Source: Ptiloglossa arizonensis (Eukaryota > Arthropoda > Insecta > Hymenoptera > Colletidae). From it: DNA of 64,000 bases. The notes under the pieces are model-generated. The model was not told the origin of the DNA. It did not search any database and worked only from the letters and a program-made list of their open reading frames with translations. The position numbers and the translations under genes were made by a program. The DNA is taken from the NCBI RefSeq assembly GCF_051014685.1, contig NC_135059.1, positions 9,052,001 through 9,116,000 of the forward strand, written 5' to 3'. This document shows positions 46,760-58,215 of this stretch, one piece after another. Position 1 is the stretch's first letter, and every line of letters begins with the position of its first letter.

Positions 46760-47440
46760 TCGTCGAGCCGCGAGACGGTCACCGTGTGCGGAAACTCGGG
46801 AGGTGGGTCGTTGTACACGCTCTTCGGCCGCCTATAGGCGTTCGACGCAAATGGGGGTTACCGATTGGTAGTATTTTTGTTCAAGGGTTGAATCGATTTA
46901 GAATATTGTAAGGAAATGGAAACTGTGATCGAGGTCGATTATAGTTTCATTTTCTTTCATTTGATCGTAAAGATGGTGAAGAGGAGTCATCGATCAACCG
47001 AATTCTTTTTCATGTTTGCAGCCGAAAAATTAATACACTTTTATGTCTACGTGAAAACCATGGACTACATAGATCCCAGTTCTGCTATCTTTTATCAGCT
47101 CGCGAAGATCATAACGTATATCGTTCTTTGAATATTTCTCATAGAATGATAAATCCAACTTTCATCGATTCTTTCGGCTCAAAACGTTTTTAACGACCGT
47201 ACCGTATGCTACACCCTCCTCTGAATATTTTTAATAGACTGAAAAATTGAATATTTACGTTTCAACTTTTATTCATCCTTACGACACTCGCCGTGTGCGG
47301 AAATCCAGAAGTATATTCGTTATACACGCTCACCGGTCGCCTATAGGCGTTCACCGCACAAGGGGATACCGATCGGTCGAAACCTTCTTAAAGTCTGCAC
47401 CAAAAGAATTAATACACCTTGAAAACGTCGAAAAGAAACA
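46760..47440. repeat. Two diverged ~500-bp units with CGCCTATAGGCG
   Basis: 46740-46905 and 47250-47400 share CCGTGTGCGGAAA, TACACGCTC, CGCCTATAGGCGTTC (palindrome at 46829-46840 and 47338-47349) and a (T/A)ACCGAT(T/C)GG word. Both are followed by AATTAATACAC and CTACGTGAAAACCA. The 12-bp palindrome also occurs, as CGCCCATAGGCG, at 32599 and 32637. Confidence 0.75.
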
Positions 47441-48066
47441 TCTACGTGAAAACCACGATCCACACACACGCCAAGTTCTACTTTCTTTCGCCACATCGTA
47501 GAACTGGCGACGTATCGCACTTGGAGGATATTTTAAACGATAAATTTCACGTCTCGGACGAAATAATTGAAAATAGTCACCGGTTTTTCTCGACCGAAGC
47601 TCACACGTATCTCAACGAGAACTTATGCGAGAGACCTGGACAAACGTATCGCGTTAATCCCCGCCATTTTTCGTCATTCCGGCATCGACCGGTGCAAAAT
47701 CTTCGGATTTCCCAGCAAACGTCCCTGGAACCGTTCCACGGTGTTCACCGCGGTGAAAATCATGGTCGCGGGCTCGCCAGATGCCAGAAACCGAAAAGCA
47801 GAGCAGTGGAAGGGAAAACGATGTGTCAGAATCAAATGTTCGAGGAAAAGCGATTGATTATGATTTATGGGCGAAGAATTTTCGCATCGACGGAGCAGCC
47901 ACCGTGTCTCGCGATACGGAAAATTTCATTTGCCGGGGAAAATCTGAGTGCGAGCGTAATCGATAACTCTTGGACACTGCGGACAGGAATTCACCTAAGT
48001 CCGATCCAACCGATGGAATTCTACCGCGGAACAATTACTTCCACGAACAGGAAACGATCGCTCTAA
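47419..48066 (+). CDS. Hypothetical 215-codon open frame, unrecognised
   Basis: A single uninterrupted frame in non-repetitive DNA, reading for example DILNDKFHVSDEIIENSHRF about 35 residues in. The composition is not low-complexity, unlike other long frames here. I see no signal peptide, membrane segment or family motif, and no clear promoter or splice sites. Its 5' end overlaps the repeat unit at 46760-47440. A frame this long can arise by chance in a window this size, so this is only a candidate, possibly an exon or a decayed gene fragment. Confidence 0.15.
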   Translation: MKTSKRNIYVKTTIHTHAKFYFLSPHRRTGDVSHLEDILNDKFHVSDEIIENSHRFFSTEAHTYLNENLCERPGQTYRVNPRHFSSFRHRPVQNLRISQQTSLEPFHGVHRGENHGRGLARCQKPKSRAVEGKTMCQNQMFEEKRLIMIYGRRIFASTEQPPCLAIRKISFAGENLSASVIDNSWTLRTGIHLSPIQPMEFYRGTITSTNRKRSL

Positions 48067-48259
48067 TGAATCGTCGACTCGGATTACGATTAAGGCTTCC
48101 GAATTCATACAGAAAAGATGGTAATTGCGTACATCTACCGACATATTTATCGTCCCACGGGAATGTACCATAGCCCCGTGAAACCAAGGGGTGAAGCTCA
48201 GACATTAAATTAGAAACGCCGAACTAATTACCCTGCTCCTTTGGAAATGATGAATCGGT
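48067..48259. other. Short unique stretch
   Basis: Nothing recognised. Confidence 0.5.
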
Positions 48260-48930
48260 AACTTTGCACGGAACTCGTCTCGATGTATTAAACTACCGAA
48301 CGAGGATTATTTTTTTTTTGTGAAACTCCATTAACTTAGGCACGAAATTAAATGTTATGCTATGTACATTTGCATGAATTGTACATCGACTGAATATTTT
48401 ACTAATTGATTCTCTCCTTTTTGCTGTAAATTTTGTATTAAAAATGGGGGAACTCATCTCTATCTATTAAACTACGAAACGAGGATTATTTTTTTTTTTG
48501 GTGAAATTCCATTAAACTAGGCACGAAATTAAATGTTATGCTATATTCTAGGTATAGAGTATGTGAATCTTTTTCCATATTGAGCCAAGAATTCGTGTAG
48601 AAGTTATTACAAATATCATGAATTGTACATCGATTGATTCTCATCCCTTTTTTGTAAATTTTGTATAAAAAATTAGGGAACTCGTCTCTATGTATTAAAC
48701 CACGAAACGAGGATTATTTTTTTTTCTTGTGAAATTAAATGTTACATTACGTGGAATTCTAACAATAATGAACCTTTTACCCAAGAGTTTACGCGGTAGA
48801 TGCTACAAATATCACATAAAATAAAAATTAATAAAATTGACATTGAATTCTGCATCGATTGAATATTTTGCAAATAAATTCTCATTCTTTTATTATATGT
48901 AATACGTAACACAAGATCTTTACTCACTTG
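48260..48930. repeat. ~180-230-bp AT-rich tandem repeat, three copies
   Basis: CGAGGATTATTTTTTTTT starts at 48301, 48480 and 48708. Units share GGAACTCGTCTCTATGTATT, GCACGAAATTAAATGTTA, ATGAATTGTACATCGA and a CTTTTTTGTAAATTTTGTAT-like end. One unit has gained about 50 bp. Confidence 0.9.
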
Positions 48931-49949
48931 TAGACAGAAGGCAGCCATATTGACTCTCGAGTTTCAGTTGAAAATTCGCCATTCTGAAACACGAGTTAAA
49001 TGGTTGAATTTTTTTAGCAAAATTAAATTCAAGAGCATTAGTTTTGAACTATACTAGATGGTATAGCATAATTCTTAATTGCACATGCACTGTTGTTGAA
49101 AAAAATCTTAGGTCCTACAGATGTAGAACTCTTCGAGCTATTTACCTTCTTCCTTTGACATTTTTTTGTAAATCCATTAATAACAGTTTGATTGTTCAAA
49201 AGTAATTTACCCTTAAATGTCTTTTCTTCTTATTAAAATTGTCGACACGTAAAACCACACATATTCCACACTAATTTCACAGTGTATTATATTATATTTT
49301 TATTCCTACAAGTATATCATATTATCAGATTATATTATACAGTTTTACATTCTCCTTATCATTATTTATACAAATAGAAAATGTAGTAAGTTAAAAGAAA
49401 ATCTTCAGTTTTGTTAAAAAAAAAAGTAAAGATACCATTTCTTCGAATTGCCATTTGCGACATTATTTACCTCTTTTACCATCATTTCGAAACATTCAAT
49501 CAAGTTTAACTATTACCGTACGAACATTCACCAATTTTGTCGTGTTTTAATGGTCAGTTCCACAAGAAAAGAAAAAAAGAAATATTTCTTTGTATTTCAC
49601 GAACTTTGAAAATCGAGTGTCTCGTGTTACCATACAACATCTGCATTCGATCGATCTCAAAATCTTTCGTAACGTGGAATCACGACACATCTTACGTACG
49701 TCACGATTTTCCAAAGGTCGATGATTGTCGTGGAAAAAAAATCGTCGAACGTCCCTAAATGCCACGGTACGCGTCTCTATCGTGAAAGAACTTTTTTCCC
49801 TGCATCCTTGCACTATCGATAATGTCATACTCAGTGAACTCGCCAGTGTGCAATATATTGGCATTGCTTTCTCTCGTTCATCGTCCTTTGTGGAACATTG
49901 CCAAAGAATTAAATCCACCGTTCGAAGTGCATCGGTTTTCTCGATAAAA
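48931..49949. other. AT-rich unique DNA, no gene seen
   Basis: Short (AT)-rich and poly-A patches at 49284-49340 and 49418-49427. No recognised element. Confidence 0.5.
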
Positions 49950-50500
49950 TTATCCATCGACTTCAAAAATCCCAAATATCTTCGAAATATCGTAATCTGC
50001 TCTAGCATGTCTTTATTTCGAATATTGTTTCCTTCTATACGAGAATTTTATCGTCTCGTTCGTATTGTTTCTTTGGAAGACACCCAACGTAAGGTTTTTT
50101 ACAATCTTGAAAATAAATTGGTACAACATACTCCAAAGACCATGTGTACGCATAAATTGTTCATCGACTTCAAAAATTCTAAAATCTTCGAAATGCTGTA
50201 CACTGGTTTAGTATATCTTTATTTAAAATATTTTATCATCTCGTTCGTATTGTTTCTTTGGAAGACATCCAACGTAAAGTCTTTTACAATCTTGAAAATA
50301 AATTGGTACAACATACTCCAAAGACCATGTGTACGCATAAATTGTTCATCGACTTCAAAAATTCTAAAATCTTCGAAATGCTGTACCCTGGTTTAGTATA
50401 TCTTTATTTAAAATATTTTATCATCTCGTTCGTATTGTTTCTTTGGAAGACATTCAACGTAAGGTTTCGAACAATCTTGAAAATAAACTGGAACGTTTAA
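49950..50500. repeat. ~185-206-bp tandem repeat, about three copies
   Basis: TCTTTATTTAAAATATTTTA starts near 50216 and 50401, with a diverged match at 50010. Units share GTTTCTTTGGAAGACA, ACAATCTTGAAAATAAATTG, CCAAAGACCATGTGTACGCA and ATCGACTTCAAAAAT. The second and third are nearly identical. Confidence 0.93.
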
Positions 50501-51139
50501 ATTATACGTAAAATTTCACGTAGGTATAAATTTCTTCGTATCTATTTACACTCGGACAGCGTGGCTGGGCTTTAAATAGTTATATCGATTGTCCTCAAAT
50601 CGTGAAACTTTTTAATCTTAATGCTTCACCTAGGATACTCGGGAAATTTTCTCTCTGATGTTTAATGTTACGCTTCACAAGTTTGAAATAACAAGCTGAA
50701 TGACAGCTATTTAAGACGGTGTTATTATTGCGAAAAATTATTGGAAACACAGTTTGAATTCAACTATATAATGTAAATGTACACGTTCGAAAGCATAGTG
50801 TAGGATAATTGTATGAAATATGCAATGTAAACGTACATATTCGAAATGTATAATAACCAGGTAAAAAAGCGTAAAATTAACATAAATGAAAAAATTATAG
50901 ATAGATAATTTCTTAAGAAGGAAACAATTCGTGTACGTTTAAATATCATTGAATTGCAATTTACAGAATACTGTGTCGAAAGTTTAAATAAATACGTTGA
51001 ATTAACGGACAAAATTGAGAAAATCAATTGTAATTGGTGCAACGGGAATCATTCCACAAACGACAGTTGAATAATTGAAGGTGTTAAACATATCCACTGC
51101 ATTTGTTTCAGTCGATGCAGATACAGGTCACTTAACACG
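50501..51139. other. AT-rich unique DNA, no gene seen
   Basis: Nothing recognised beyond short shared words around 50760-50850. Confidence 0.5.
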
Positions 51140-52160
51140 ACGATTCTTGACACGGATGCATTGTGCAGGAACATCGCACGATATTTAACGATAGAGTGTC
51201 AAAAAGAGAAAAAAAAACAATAATGATTTATACTCCATACTTTCTTTACCACAGACATTGTACGTACCGAAAGGATCTTTATTTGTATAATAATAATGCA
51301 ATACGTTTCTATTTCGACTAAAGATTCTACTCCTTTTCATGCAAATACGAAACACAATACAGTGCAGAAAGCATTGTGCGATACTTGATAATGGAGAGTA
51401 TTCAAGAGAGAGAAAACTAATAATAATTTATTCCACACCTTCTGTTCGCTACGGATATTCTACCTACCAGAAGGATTTTTATTTTTATGACAATAATAAT
51501 GCTAATAATAATAACAACGACAATAGTAATAATAATACAAATTAAAATATACAATACATTTCTATTTCGACTAAAGAACCAATTTTCATTGAAATACCAG
51601 ATATGAGCCTAACCCACACCAAAAGAATTTTTATTCGTATAATAATAATATTATTATTATTGTATTATTATTCTAATATTATTATTGTATACATTATCGT
51701 ATAATATTATTATTATTATACGAAAATAATATTATTATTATAGAATATGTTCCTATTTCGACCAAAGAACGAATTTTCATATAAATACATAATATGAACC
51801 TAAACCAGATCAAAAGAATTTTTATTCGTATAATAATAATAATATTCTTATTATTGTATAATATGTTCCTATTTTGACCAAAGAACGAATTTTCATTGAA
51901 ATACGAAATATGAGCCTCACCCACACCAAAAGAATTTTTATTCGTATAATAATAATAATATTATTGAATTATATTATTATTATTATATATCTTCTTATTT
52001 CGACCAAAGAACGAATTTTCATATAAATACAAAATATAAGCCTACGCCAGATTAAAAGGATTTTTATTCGTATAATAATAATAATATTCTTATTATTATA
52101 TAATATGTTCCTATTTCGACCAAAGAACGAATTTTCATTGAAATACGAAATACCAGCCGG
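51140..52160. repeat. ~120-220-bp units with embedded (TAA)n
   Basis: Two longer units (about 51150-51370 and 51370-51570) share GCATTGTGC, AACGATA/AATGGAGA and (C/A)GAAAGGAT or AGAAGGATTTTTATT blocks. They are followed by four ~120-bp units anchored on CCAAAGAACGAATTTTCAT near 51762, 51880, 52004 and 52122. Each unit carries a run of TAA/ATT triplets of variable length. Confidence 0.9.
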
Positions 52161-52993
52161 TCTACTTTTCAACTTTCTTCTTGCTCGATCGACTGCTCGC
52201 GTGTCCAAAGAATCGCACGACGAAGCCGTCAATATTTCGCCGCCATTGGAGCGGTAGCTGGGTCGGTCTTATTCAATATTAAGGAACTGACCGCACCGAG
52301 CGCTGGACAATGCGTCTCACTATCGCAGCTGTCGACCTGGACGAGCACGCCAATTGATACCCCGAAGGACTCGCGAATAGTTCCCCAGGGACGCGAAATT
52401 CTGCTCCCTTCCCTTCACCGTCCCGTTGAATTAATTCCACGAGCCTAAAGACGACCTACATTCAGTGCTGGCTTCGCTTTTTCTTTTTCCGTACGCGTCG
52501 ATCGAAACCGAGCGAATCGTTGTCTACTTTAAACCTCGTAGCGGCACATGGGTCAGGAGTGACCCGTGCTAGTAGATCCAAATTTACCTAATTTTTCCAC
52601 GTGAACTGAACGTGGAAAAATCGTTCCATGTAACTTGCCTATATTGATGTATAGACGGTGAAAAACGGAGTAATAAATTTTCAAATTATAAGTAGATTGA
52701 TACTGGTTTTATTTAAAAGCAATACAGTTACGTATAGCTTTTATAGCTGTACGAAATTCGACTTAGGTTCTGTCTTCTCTCGTATCGTTGTTAATGTACA
52801 TTTCTCGTAATAAAGAAATCTTCTTGTCGATTTCGATGAAGTTGTATTATTGTTTAACTCAATTTTATATCGAATACTTGGACCAGTACATCCACTCCGC
52901 AATATTTCTCGTTCTGTCCACGTTGATATTTACAAACATATTTATCACAATTACCACGCGTTAAGTGACATCTATCCTCATTCTCAACGGGAC
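52161..52993. other. Unique DNA with one hairpin
   Basis: GGGTCAGGAGTGACCC at 52550-52565 is an isolated member of the hairpin family. CpG-rich before it, AT-rich after. No gene recognised. Confidence 0.5.
52550..52565. repeat. GGGTC-N6-GACCC hairpin (isolated)
   Basis: 5-bp arms across six bases; same 16-bp span as the other members. Confidence 0.85.
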
Positions 52994-53145
52994 GTGTACG
53001 ATCGATTTTTCACACCTAAACGCGCAAACGTGCGTTACCATCGATTTTTTACCTTCAACGCAAACGTGCGTTACCATCGATTTTTTATCTCTAACGCAAA
53101 CGTGCGTTACCATCGATTTTTTACCTCCAACGCAAATGTAAACGT
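52994..53145. repeat. 36-bp tandem array, about four copies
   Basis: CGCAAACGTGCGTTACCATC starts at 53023, 53059 and 53095, with a shortened copy at 53131 (exact 36-bp spacing). The rest of the unit is GATTTTTTACCTCCAA or close variants. Confidence 0.95.
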
Positions 53146-53173
53146 GTCTAACTTACATTGACTCCAGACTATT

Positions 53174-53189
53174 GGGTCTAAAATGACCC
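53174..53189. repeat. GGGTC-N6-GACCC hairpin (isolated)
   Basis: GGGTCTAAAATGACCC, lying between the 36-bp and 157-bp arrays. Confidence 0.85.
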
Positions 53190-53239
53190 ACTCGCGATCA
53201 TGAATAGAAAAGAAACTCTCTCTCGAATCTTACGTTAAA

Positions 53240-53885
53240 TAATTCCCTCTTGCCTAAAAATATTAGAAAGAAACCCTAATGTAACATCTTCGTGAAAGAA
53301 AATTAAACATTCGAGGAGAGTGAGCGTTGTGACCAACTTCTGCTTTTCATTATAACACACCTTATCAAAACTTATATTATAGAACAAGGGGTTAAAACAT
53401 TCCCTCTCGCCTAAAAATATTAGAAAGAAACCCTTATGTAACATCTTCGTGAAAGAAAATGAAACGTTCGAGGACAGTGAGAGTTGTGACCAACTTCTGC
53501 TGTTCATTATAACACACCTTATGGAAACTTATATCGTAAGACAAGTGGTTAAAACATTCCCTCTCGCCTAAAAATATTAGAAAGAAACCCTAATGTAACA
53601 TCTTCGTGAAAGAAAATGAAACGTTCGAGGACAGTGAGCATTGTGACTAACCTCTGCTGTTCATTATAACACACCTTATTAAAACTTATAGAACAAGTGG
53701 TTAAAACATTCCCTCTCACCTAAAAATATTAGAAAGAAACCCTAATGTAACATCTTCGTGAAAGAAAATGAAACGTTCGAGGACAGTGAGCGTTGTGACT
53801 AACCTCTGCTGTTCATTATAACACACCTTATTAAAACTTCTATCGTAGGACAAGCGATTAAGATATCCCCTCGCTTAAAAATGTC
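53240..53885. repeat. 157-bp tandem array, four copies plus a stub
   Basis: TAAAAATATTAGAAAGAAAC starts at 53255, 53412, 53569 and 53721, with a decayed copy at 53876 (spacings 157, 157, 152, 155). Units share TAACATCTTCGTGAAAGAAA, ACGTTCGAGGACAGTGAG and TTCATTATAACACACCTTAT. Confidence 0.95.
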
Positions 53886-55710
53886 CAGAAATAGCGTCAA
53901 CGAATAACCCGTCAACCCGAATATCGAATACGGATGCTGGGTACCAGGAGCGCGGATCCAGCCAGTTACTTGCTAATCCACGGATTAAGCACAGACCGTT
54001 TGTTTAATTCGAGCGCGGAGTTAGCGCGCGAATTATCTGTAAGCCTTCGTTGAAGGGTGGGCAGTGCGTGAAATTGCCGAATCGATCATTAAACGTCCAA
54101 GCCGTTAAATTAACCGCCGTCTACTCGGTCGCTAATAAAGTGGCCATTCTCCGACCCCACCTAGACGACACCGGTTACACACACCCGTGACGCGTTTCTA
54201 GGTTAGTTGGTGCGAATGTGGCGCCCCCGGGACGCGCGACTCGATCGTAGAACACGTTCAACGGTCGAATGAAATTTAAACGAGAGTCTTGGCCAGCGAT
54301 CTTGGACGAAAAGTAGAATGAACTCGGTTCGGTGGTTAATTATTTCAAGGACACGCCTGTTCAATCTCGCCAATCTTCGACGAAGCCACCGCCGCCATCG
54401 TTACGAGGAACATCACGATGCCGTTACCCTTAAACGAGGTCCGTTCCCGTGTTAAAACGGGGCAGGTGGTTCTAAAACACGGGGTTCGACGTCCGTGTAA
54501 ATAAATACCCCCGAAATTAACCTACAACAAGATCCCGGAGCATCGAGGACACGAAGTCGAGCGAAGATACGACACGAAGTGGTCCCCCACCTTCGAGAAG
54601 TTTTCCGTGTCGGGACGATTAAACGGAACCGTAAGGTAACGGTGGGGCTCGTTAGGTAGGGCTTGCCCTAAGTGATCTCGTATAACACGGGATTTTATGG
54701 AGAGTGCATCGGGGTCGGTTTGCATGCATTTCGAGGGAGGCTTGAGTGCCCCTGGTATCGAAATGACGATTATCGTCCATCTTGGCACGAGACGCGGAGG
54801 CGGTTGGCCCGATACACCGTTTCTCTTCCGGTACGCCCGAATTTACTTGCGGAAGATTTACAAGCATCCACGTACCGGTTCCTCGTGGTCTCCGGATGGT
54901 GGATTCATCAAAGATTCATCGACGTAACCGGGCTCTGCCACCGGATTCATTATATAGCTCGTTGTTTTCATAGTGCGGCCCACGGTGGTTCGTATCAATA
55001 TCTTAGGGTACCGGGGACACTTCATAGTTTCGGATCGGAATCACTGGAACCATCAACGGGCATGTCATTAATACACATTGGCCTTGAGACGATGCCCCAC
55101 GTGTTGGCCTGATTGAGTCTGTAATATTAAACGCAATTCAACTTCCCAGACCGGGACGTCCAACAAGCGCATCTCAGGGAACCATCGTGTACGACAGAAG
55201 GGGGGTTCAGGTTAAACTCGAAACTGTTTTCGAAATCTCTGGGGTCGAACGACTTCGATCGATCCGAGATACGTCCGGACTCGAAACGAGGATCGTGTCC
55301 ACGGAATTATACGTGTTCGTTGGCTAATTTACCCGCCCTGGAACTTTACTGTCGGGTTTACGCCGATGGAGACGTATCTTGTCCTGGGGGATATCGGTTC
55401 TCGAAATTTGTTTGCCTTGTTTTACGAGTGGGCCAGGTTGCATCGTCTTATTGGATTCCGACACGACGCGGTACACACCGTGTGCTCTCTGTGCACACAC
55501 CGCGCCTAAGTTCCCGTGGAAGAGTTACGAGGGATTTGTATCAGCGAGAGGAAGAAAGGTCGAAACCCTTTCGTTTTGATGGAAGCTTCGGGAATTCGTG
55601 GCGCGCGAGTAACTGGGTTTCCTATCACGGTTCGTTCTTGTCGCGGTGTAAGAAGAAGAGGTCACGTTCACGAAGGAAAATTCACTTTTTTTTTTTATTT
55701 AAAGAATTGA
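53886..55710. other. Unique CpG-rich DNA, no gene recognised
   Basis: 54680-55110 is notably balanced in composition, with few repeats. It contains TTTGCATGCATTT and TCATTAATACAC words and could be conserved non-coding sequence. A T-tract lies at 55685-55697. Confidence 0.45.
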
Positions 55711-55974
55711 AGTGTAGTACGGAAGGATTTGGATATTTTGAAAGTTGTTCAGAAGGACTTGAACATTCTAAGAGTAGTCCAGAAGGACTTGAGCACTTTA
55801 AGAGTAGTCCAGAAAGATTTGAACATTCTAAGAGTAGTGTAGAAGGACTTAAGCACTTTAAGAGTTGTTTAGAAAGACTTGAACATTCTAAGAGTAGTCC
55901 AAGAGGACTTGAGTATTTTAAGAGTAGTCCAGAATGACTTAAACATTCTAAGAGTAGTGTAGAAGGACTTGCCT
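55711..55974. repeat. 30-bp tandem array, about nine copies
   Basis: Unit CTTGAACATTCTAAGAGTAG plus TCCAGAAGGA. Neighbouring units alternate between GAACATTCTAAG and GAGCACTTTAAG forms, hinting at a 60-bp higher-order unit. Ten-residue frames (GLEHSKSSPE) stay open because 30 is a multiple of three. The last unit and its flank match a single unexpanded unit at 61502-61577. Confidence 0.95.
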
Positions 55975-56924
55975 CGAAAAGATATGGGGGATTGGGAAAG
56001 ACATCTAGTTGTGCGAGATGTCTAAATCGACTTCCTTATCACCGCCGCGGAATTGTTGCGATTTTAAATGGAAATTTCCAATCATACGTCAAACATAGAG
56101 GATTTCTACCATGTTTCATTTAATTTCTTACTATCGCTACTTTCTCATGTTCCTCTAAACTTCTACGACACCTTAGCTAGGTGTTACATCGTGCACAGAA
56201 AATTTTCAACAAGTTTCATTCAATTGCTTTCTATCTTCGCTTCCTCATCATCCCTCGAATATTCACATCCTCTGAGCTAAGCATTGCAACCATTCGTTAG
56301 CGAAAATATGTCCACATGGGCTGTCGATTCCTCTTCTCCTCTTACTCATCCAGCCTGGGATGCTGTTTCAGCTTGCAGTAGCAGTGTCTCGCGCAGCTAC
56401 CCCGTGGTACCCCGTTGGAAAGTTTTCGACGTGTAACTTGTTCGCCGGAGGTAGGCCACGTGTCCTCGCGAACGGATAAGACAATCGGGGTCCGTAAGAG
56501 CAGTACGATGTAAAAGGAATGGCAAGGTAAGAAGAGTAGTCCGGGGCGGCGGTGCGCAGGACGAATAGCAAGCAGCGTCTCGTGGGAGTGTGCACCAGGT
56601 GCCGGGTTAACCCCTGCGGCTTAGATGTCTTTAGGCGGCGCGTTACCCTGTCGTTTCGCAACCAGAAGGTGGTAACCAATCGGCCCGTGTACGGTCTGCA
56701 CGGGGACGAGAAACTGACGGTGGTAGGGGGTTGGAAACAAGGTGGATATAACGTCTAGACGCGTGGAGAGAGGGGGGAACCGTTTTCTACGTGACCGAGA
56801 AAGTCATTCTTCTTCGAGGAATCCATAGAAGATGATCCCTGGAAGGTGGCCTTCTTCTCTTCTCGTGCAATGGGAGTATTGTAAATTCCGATACTGCCGC
56901 ATCCTGCTCACTGGTGGAACGAGA
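55975..56924. other. Unique DNA, no gene seen
   Basis: Mixed composition, nothing recognised. Confidence 0.5.
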
Positions 56925-57430
56925 CAACGTTTATACACGACTTTATCGTGTTACGTTTATGTACGAATTTCTCGCGTTTATATACGAGTTTGTCCCGTTA
57001 CGTTTATGTACGACTTTCTCGTGTTTATATACGAATTTGTCATGTTACGTTTATGTACGACTTTTTCGTGTTTATATACGACTTTTTCGCGTTTATATAC
57101 GACTTTGTCGCGTTACGTTTATGTACAACTTTCTCGCGTTTTTACACTACTTTGTCGCGTTACGTTTACATACGACTTTCTCCCATTTATACACGACTTT
57201 TTCGCGTTTATATACGACTTTGTCGCGTTACGTTTACACAGGACTTTGTCGCATCTACATACGACTTTCTCGCGTTTATATACGACTTTTTCTCATTTAT
57301 ATACTACTTTGCCGCGTTTATATACAACTTTGTCGCGTTACGTTTACACACGACTCTCTCGCGTTCATATACGACTCCGTCGCGTTACGTTCACACACGA
57401 CCGTCCCGCGTTACGTTTATATACGACTTA
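56925..57430. repeat. Composite 21/26-bp minisatellite
   Basis: Built from TTTATATACGACTTTCTCGCG-type modules (21 bp) and versions with an inserted GTTACG (about 26 bp), in mixed order, about 20 modules. Open frames appear in all three plus-strand frames, which marks them as artefacts. Confidence 0.95.
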
Positions 57431-57945
57431 ACGCGCACGTAGAAATTTATTAGACCACCTGAACGTTACGAAAGAGTCACCGTTCCGCGGTTCAACGTTC
57501 CGCAATAAAACCGTCGACTCGTTTCCAATGAATTCTTCAGCGACACGACGTTCCCGCGGCCGTTAAGTTTTCGCGGCTGGCTCCCACGTGACCCCTAAAA
57601 ACGCCGAACAGAGCGACGCGTCCGGACATTAAACGAAAGAAACGCAGCAAGGGGGGATGAAAGGTAAACGGTAACTGGTTGCGACGACGTGGACGGAATT
57701 CGAATCGCTCGCCTAATCGTTCGTAATCCTGTTACGGGTTTCTTCGTGGACGTTGAATTTTTCCAATTACCAGAGCTTTATTCGCTCACCTGGTTTTTAA
57801 TCGCCACGGTTGTTGCGCGAAACTTTGTTTTAATGTACGGAGGACTCGATGGCGACTCACGTTGGTGGGCGTTGGCACGCGCCATCTTCTTGAAGCTTAG
57901 ACTCAACGATCGTCGAAAGTGTGTTTTATTGGCGTTCGTGAACAT
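57431..57945. other. Unique DNA, no gene recognised
   Basis: An open frame over 57689-58066 runs from unique DNA into the next repeat. No domain I trust. Confidence 0.45.
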
Positions 57946-58215
57946 TGATGCGTTTTTCGTCTCAGTGCAGGTAAAAGATTGCATTGTGTATTTATCTTGC
58001 TATTTTTTGAGCGTAGTTAGAAGTTTGTATTGTGTATTTAACTTGGTATCTTTTCAGTGCAGTTAGAAGTTGTATTGTGTAGTTATCGTGTCATCTTTTC
58101 AGTGTAGTTAAAAGTTTGTATTGTATACTTATCTTGCTATCTTTTCAGTGTAATTAGAAGTTGCATTGTGCACTTATCTTGCTATTTTTTGTATGCAGTT
58201 AGAAGTTTGTGAAAA
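57946..58215. repeat. ~46-bp tandem array, five copies
   Basis: TTTTCAGTGCAGTTAGAAGT-type anchors lie near 57950 (variant), 58051, 58096 and 58142, with TTGTATTGTGTA and TTATCTTGCTATC between. The spacings 45 and 46 are not multiples of three, so frames break. Confidence 0.92.

Noticed and set aside
57689..58066. Frame containing NIDAFFVSV, reminiscent of the Y-family DNA polymerase motif
   Set aside because: The motif lies where the 46-bp repeat begins, the following residues are repeat-encoded, and no other Y-family motif appears.
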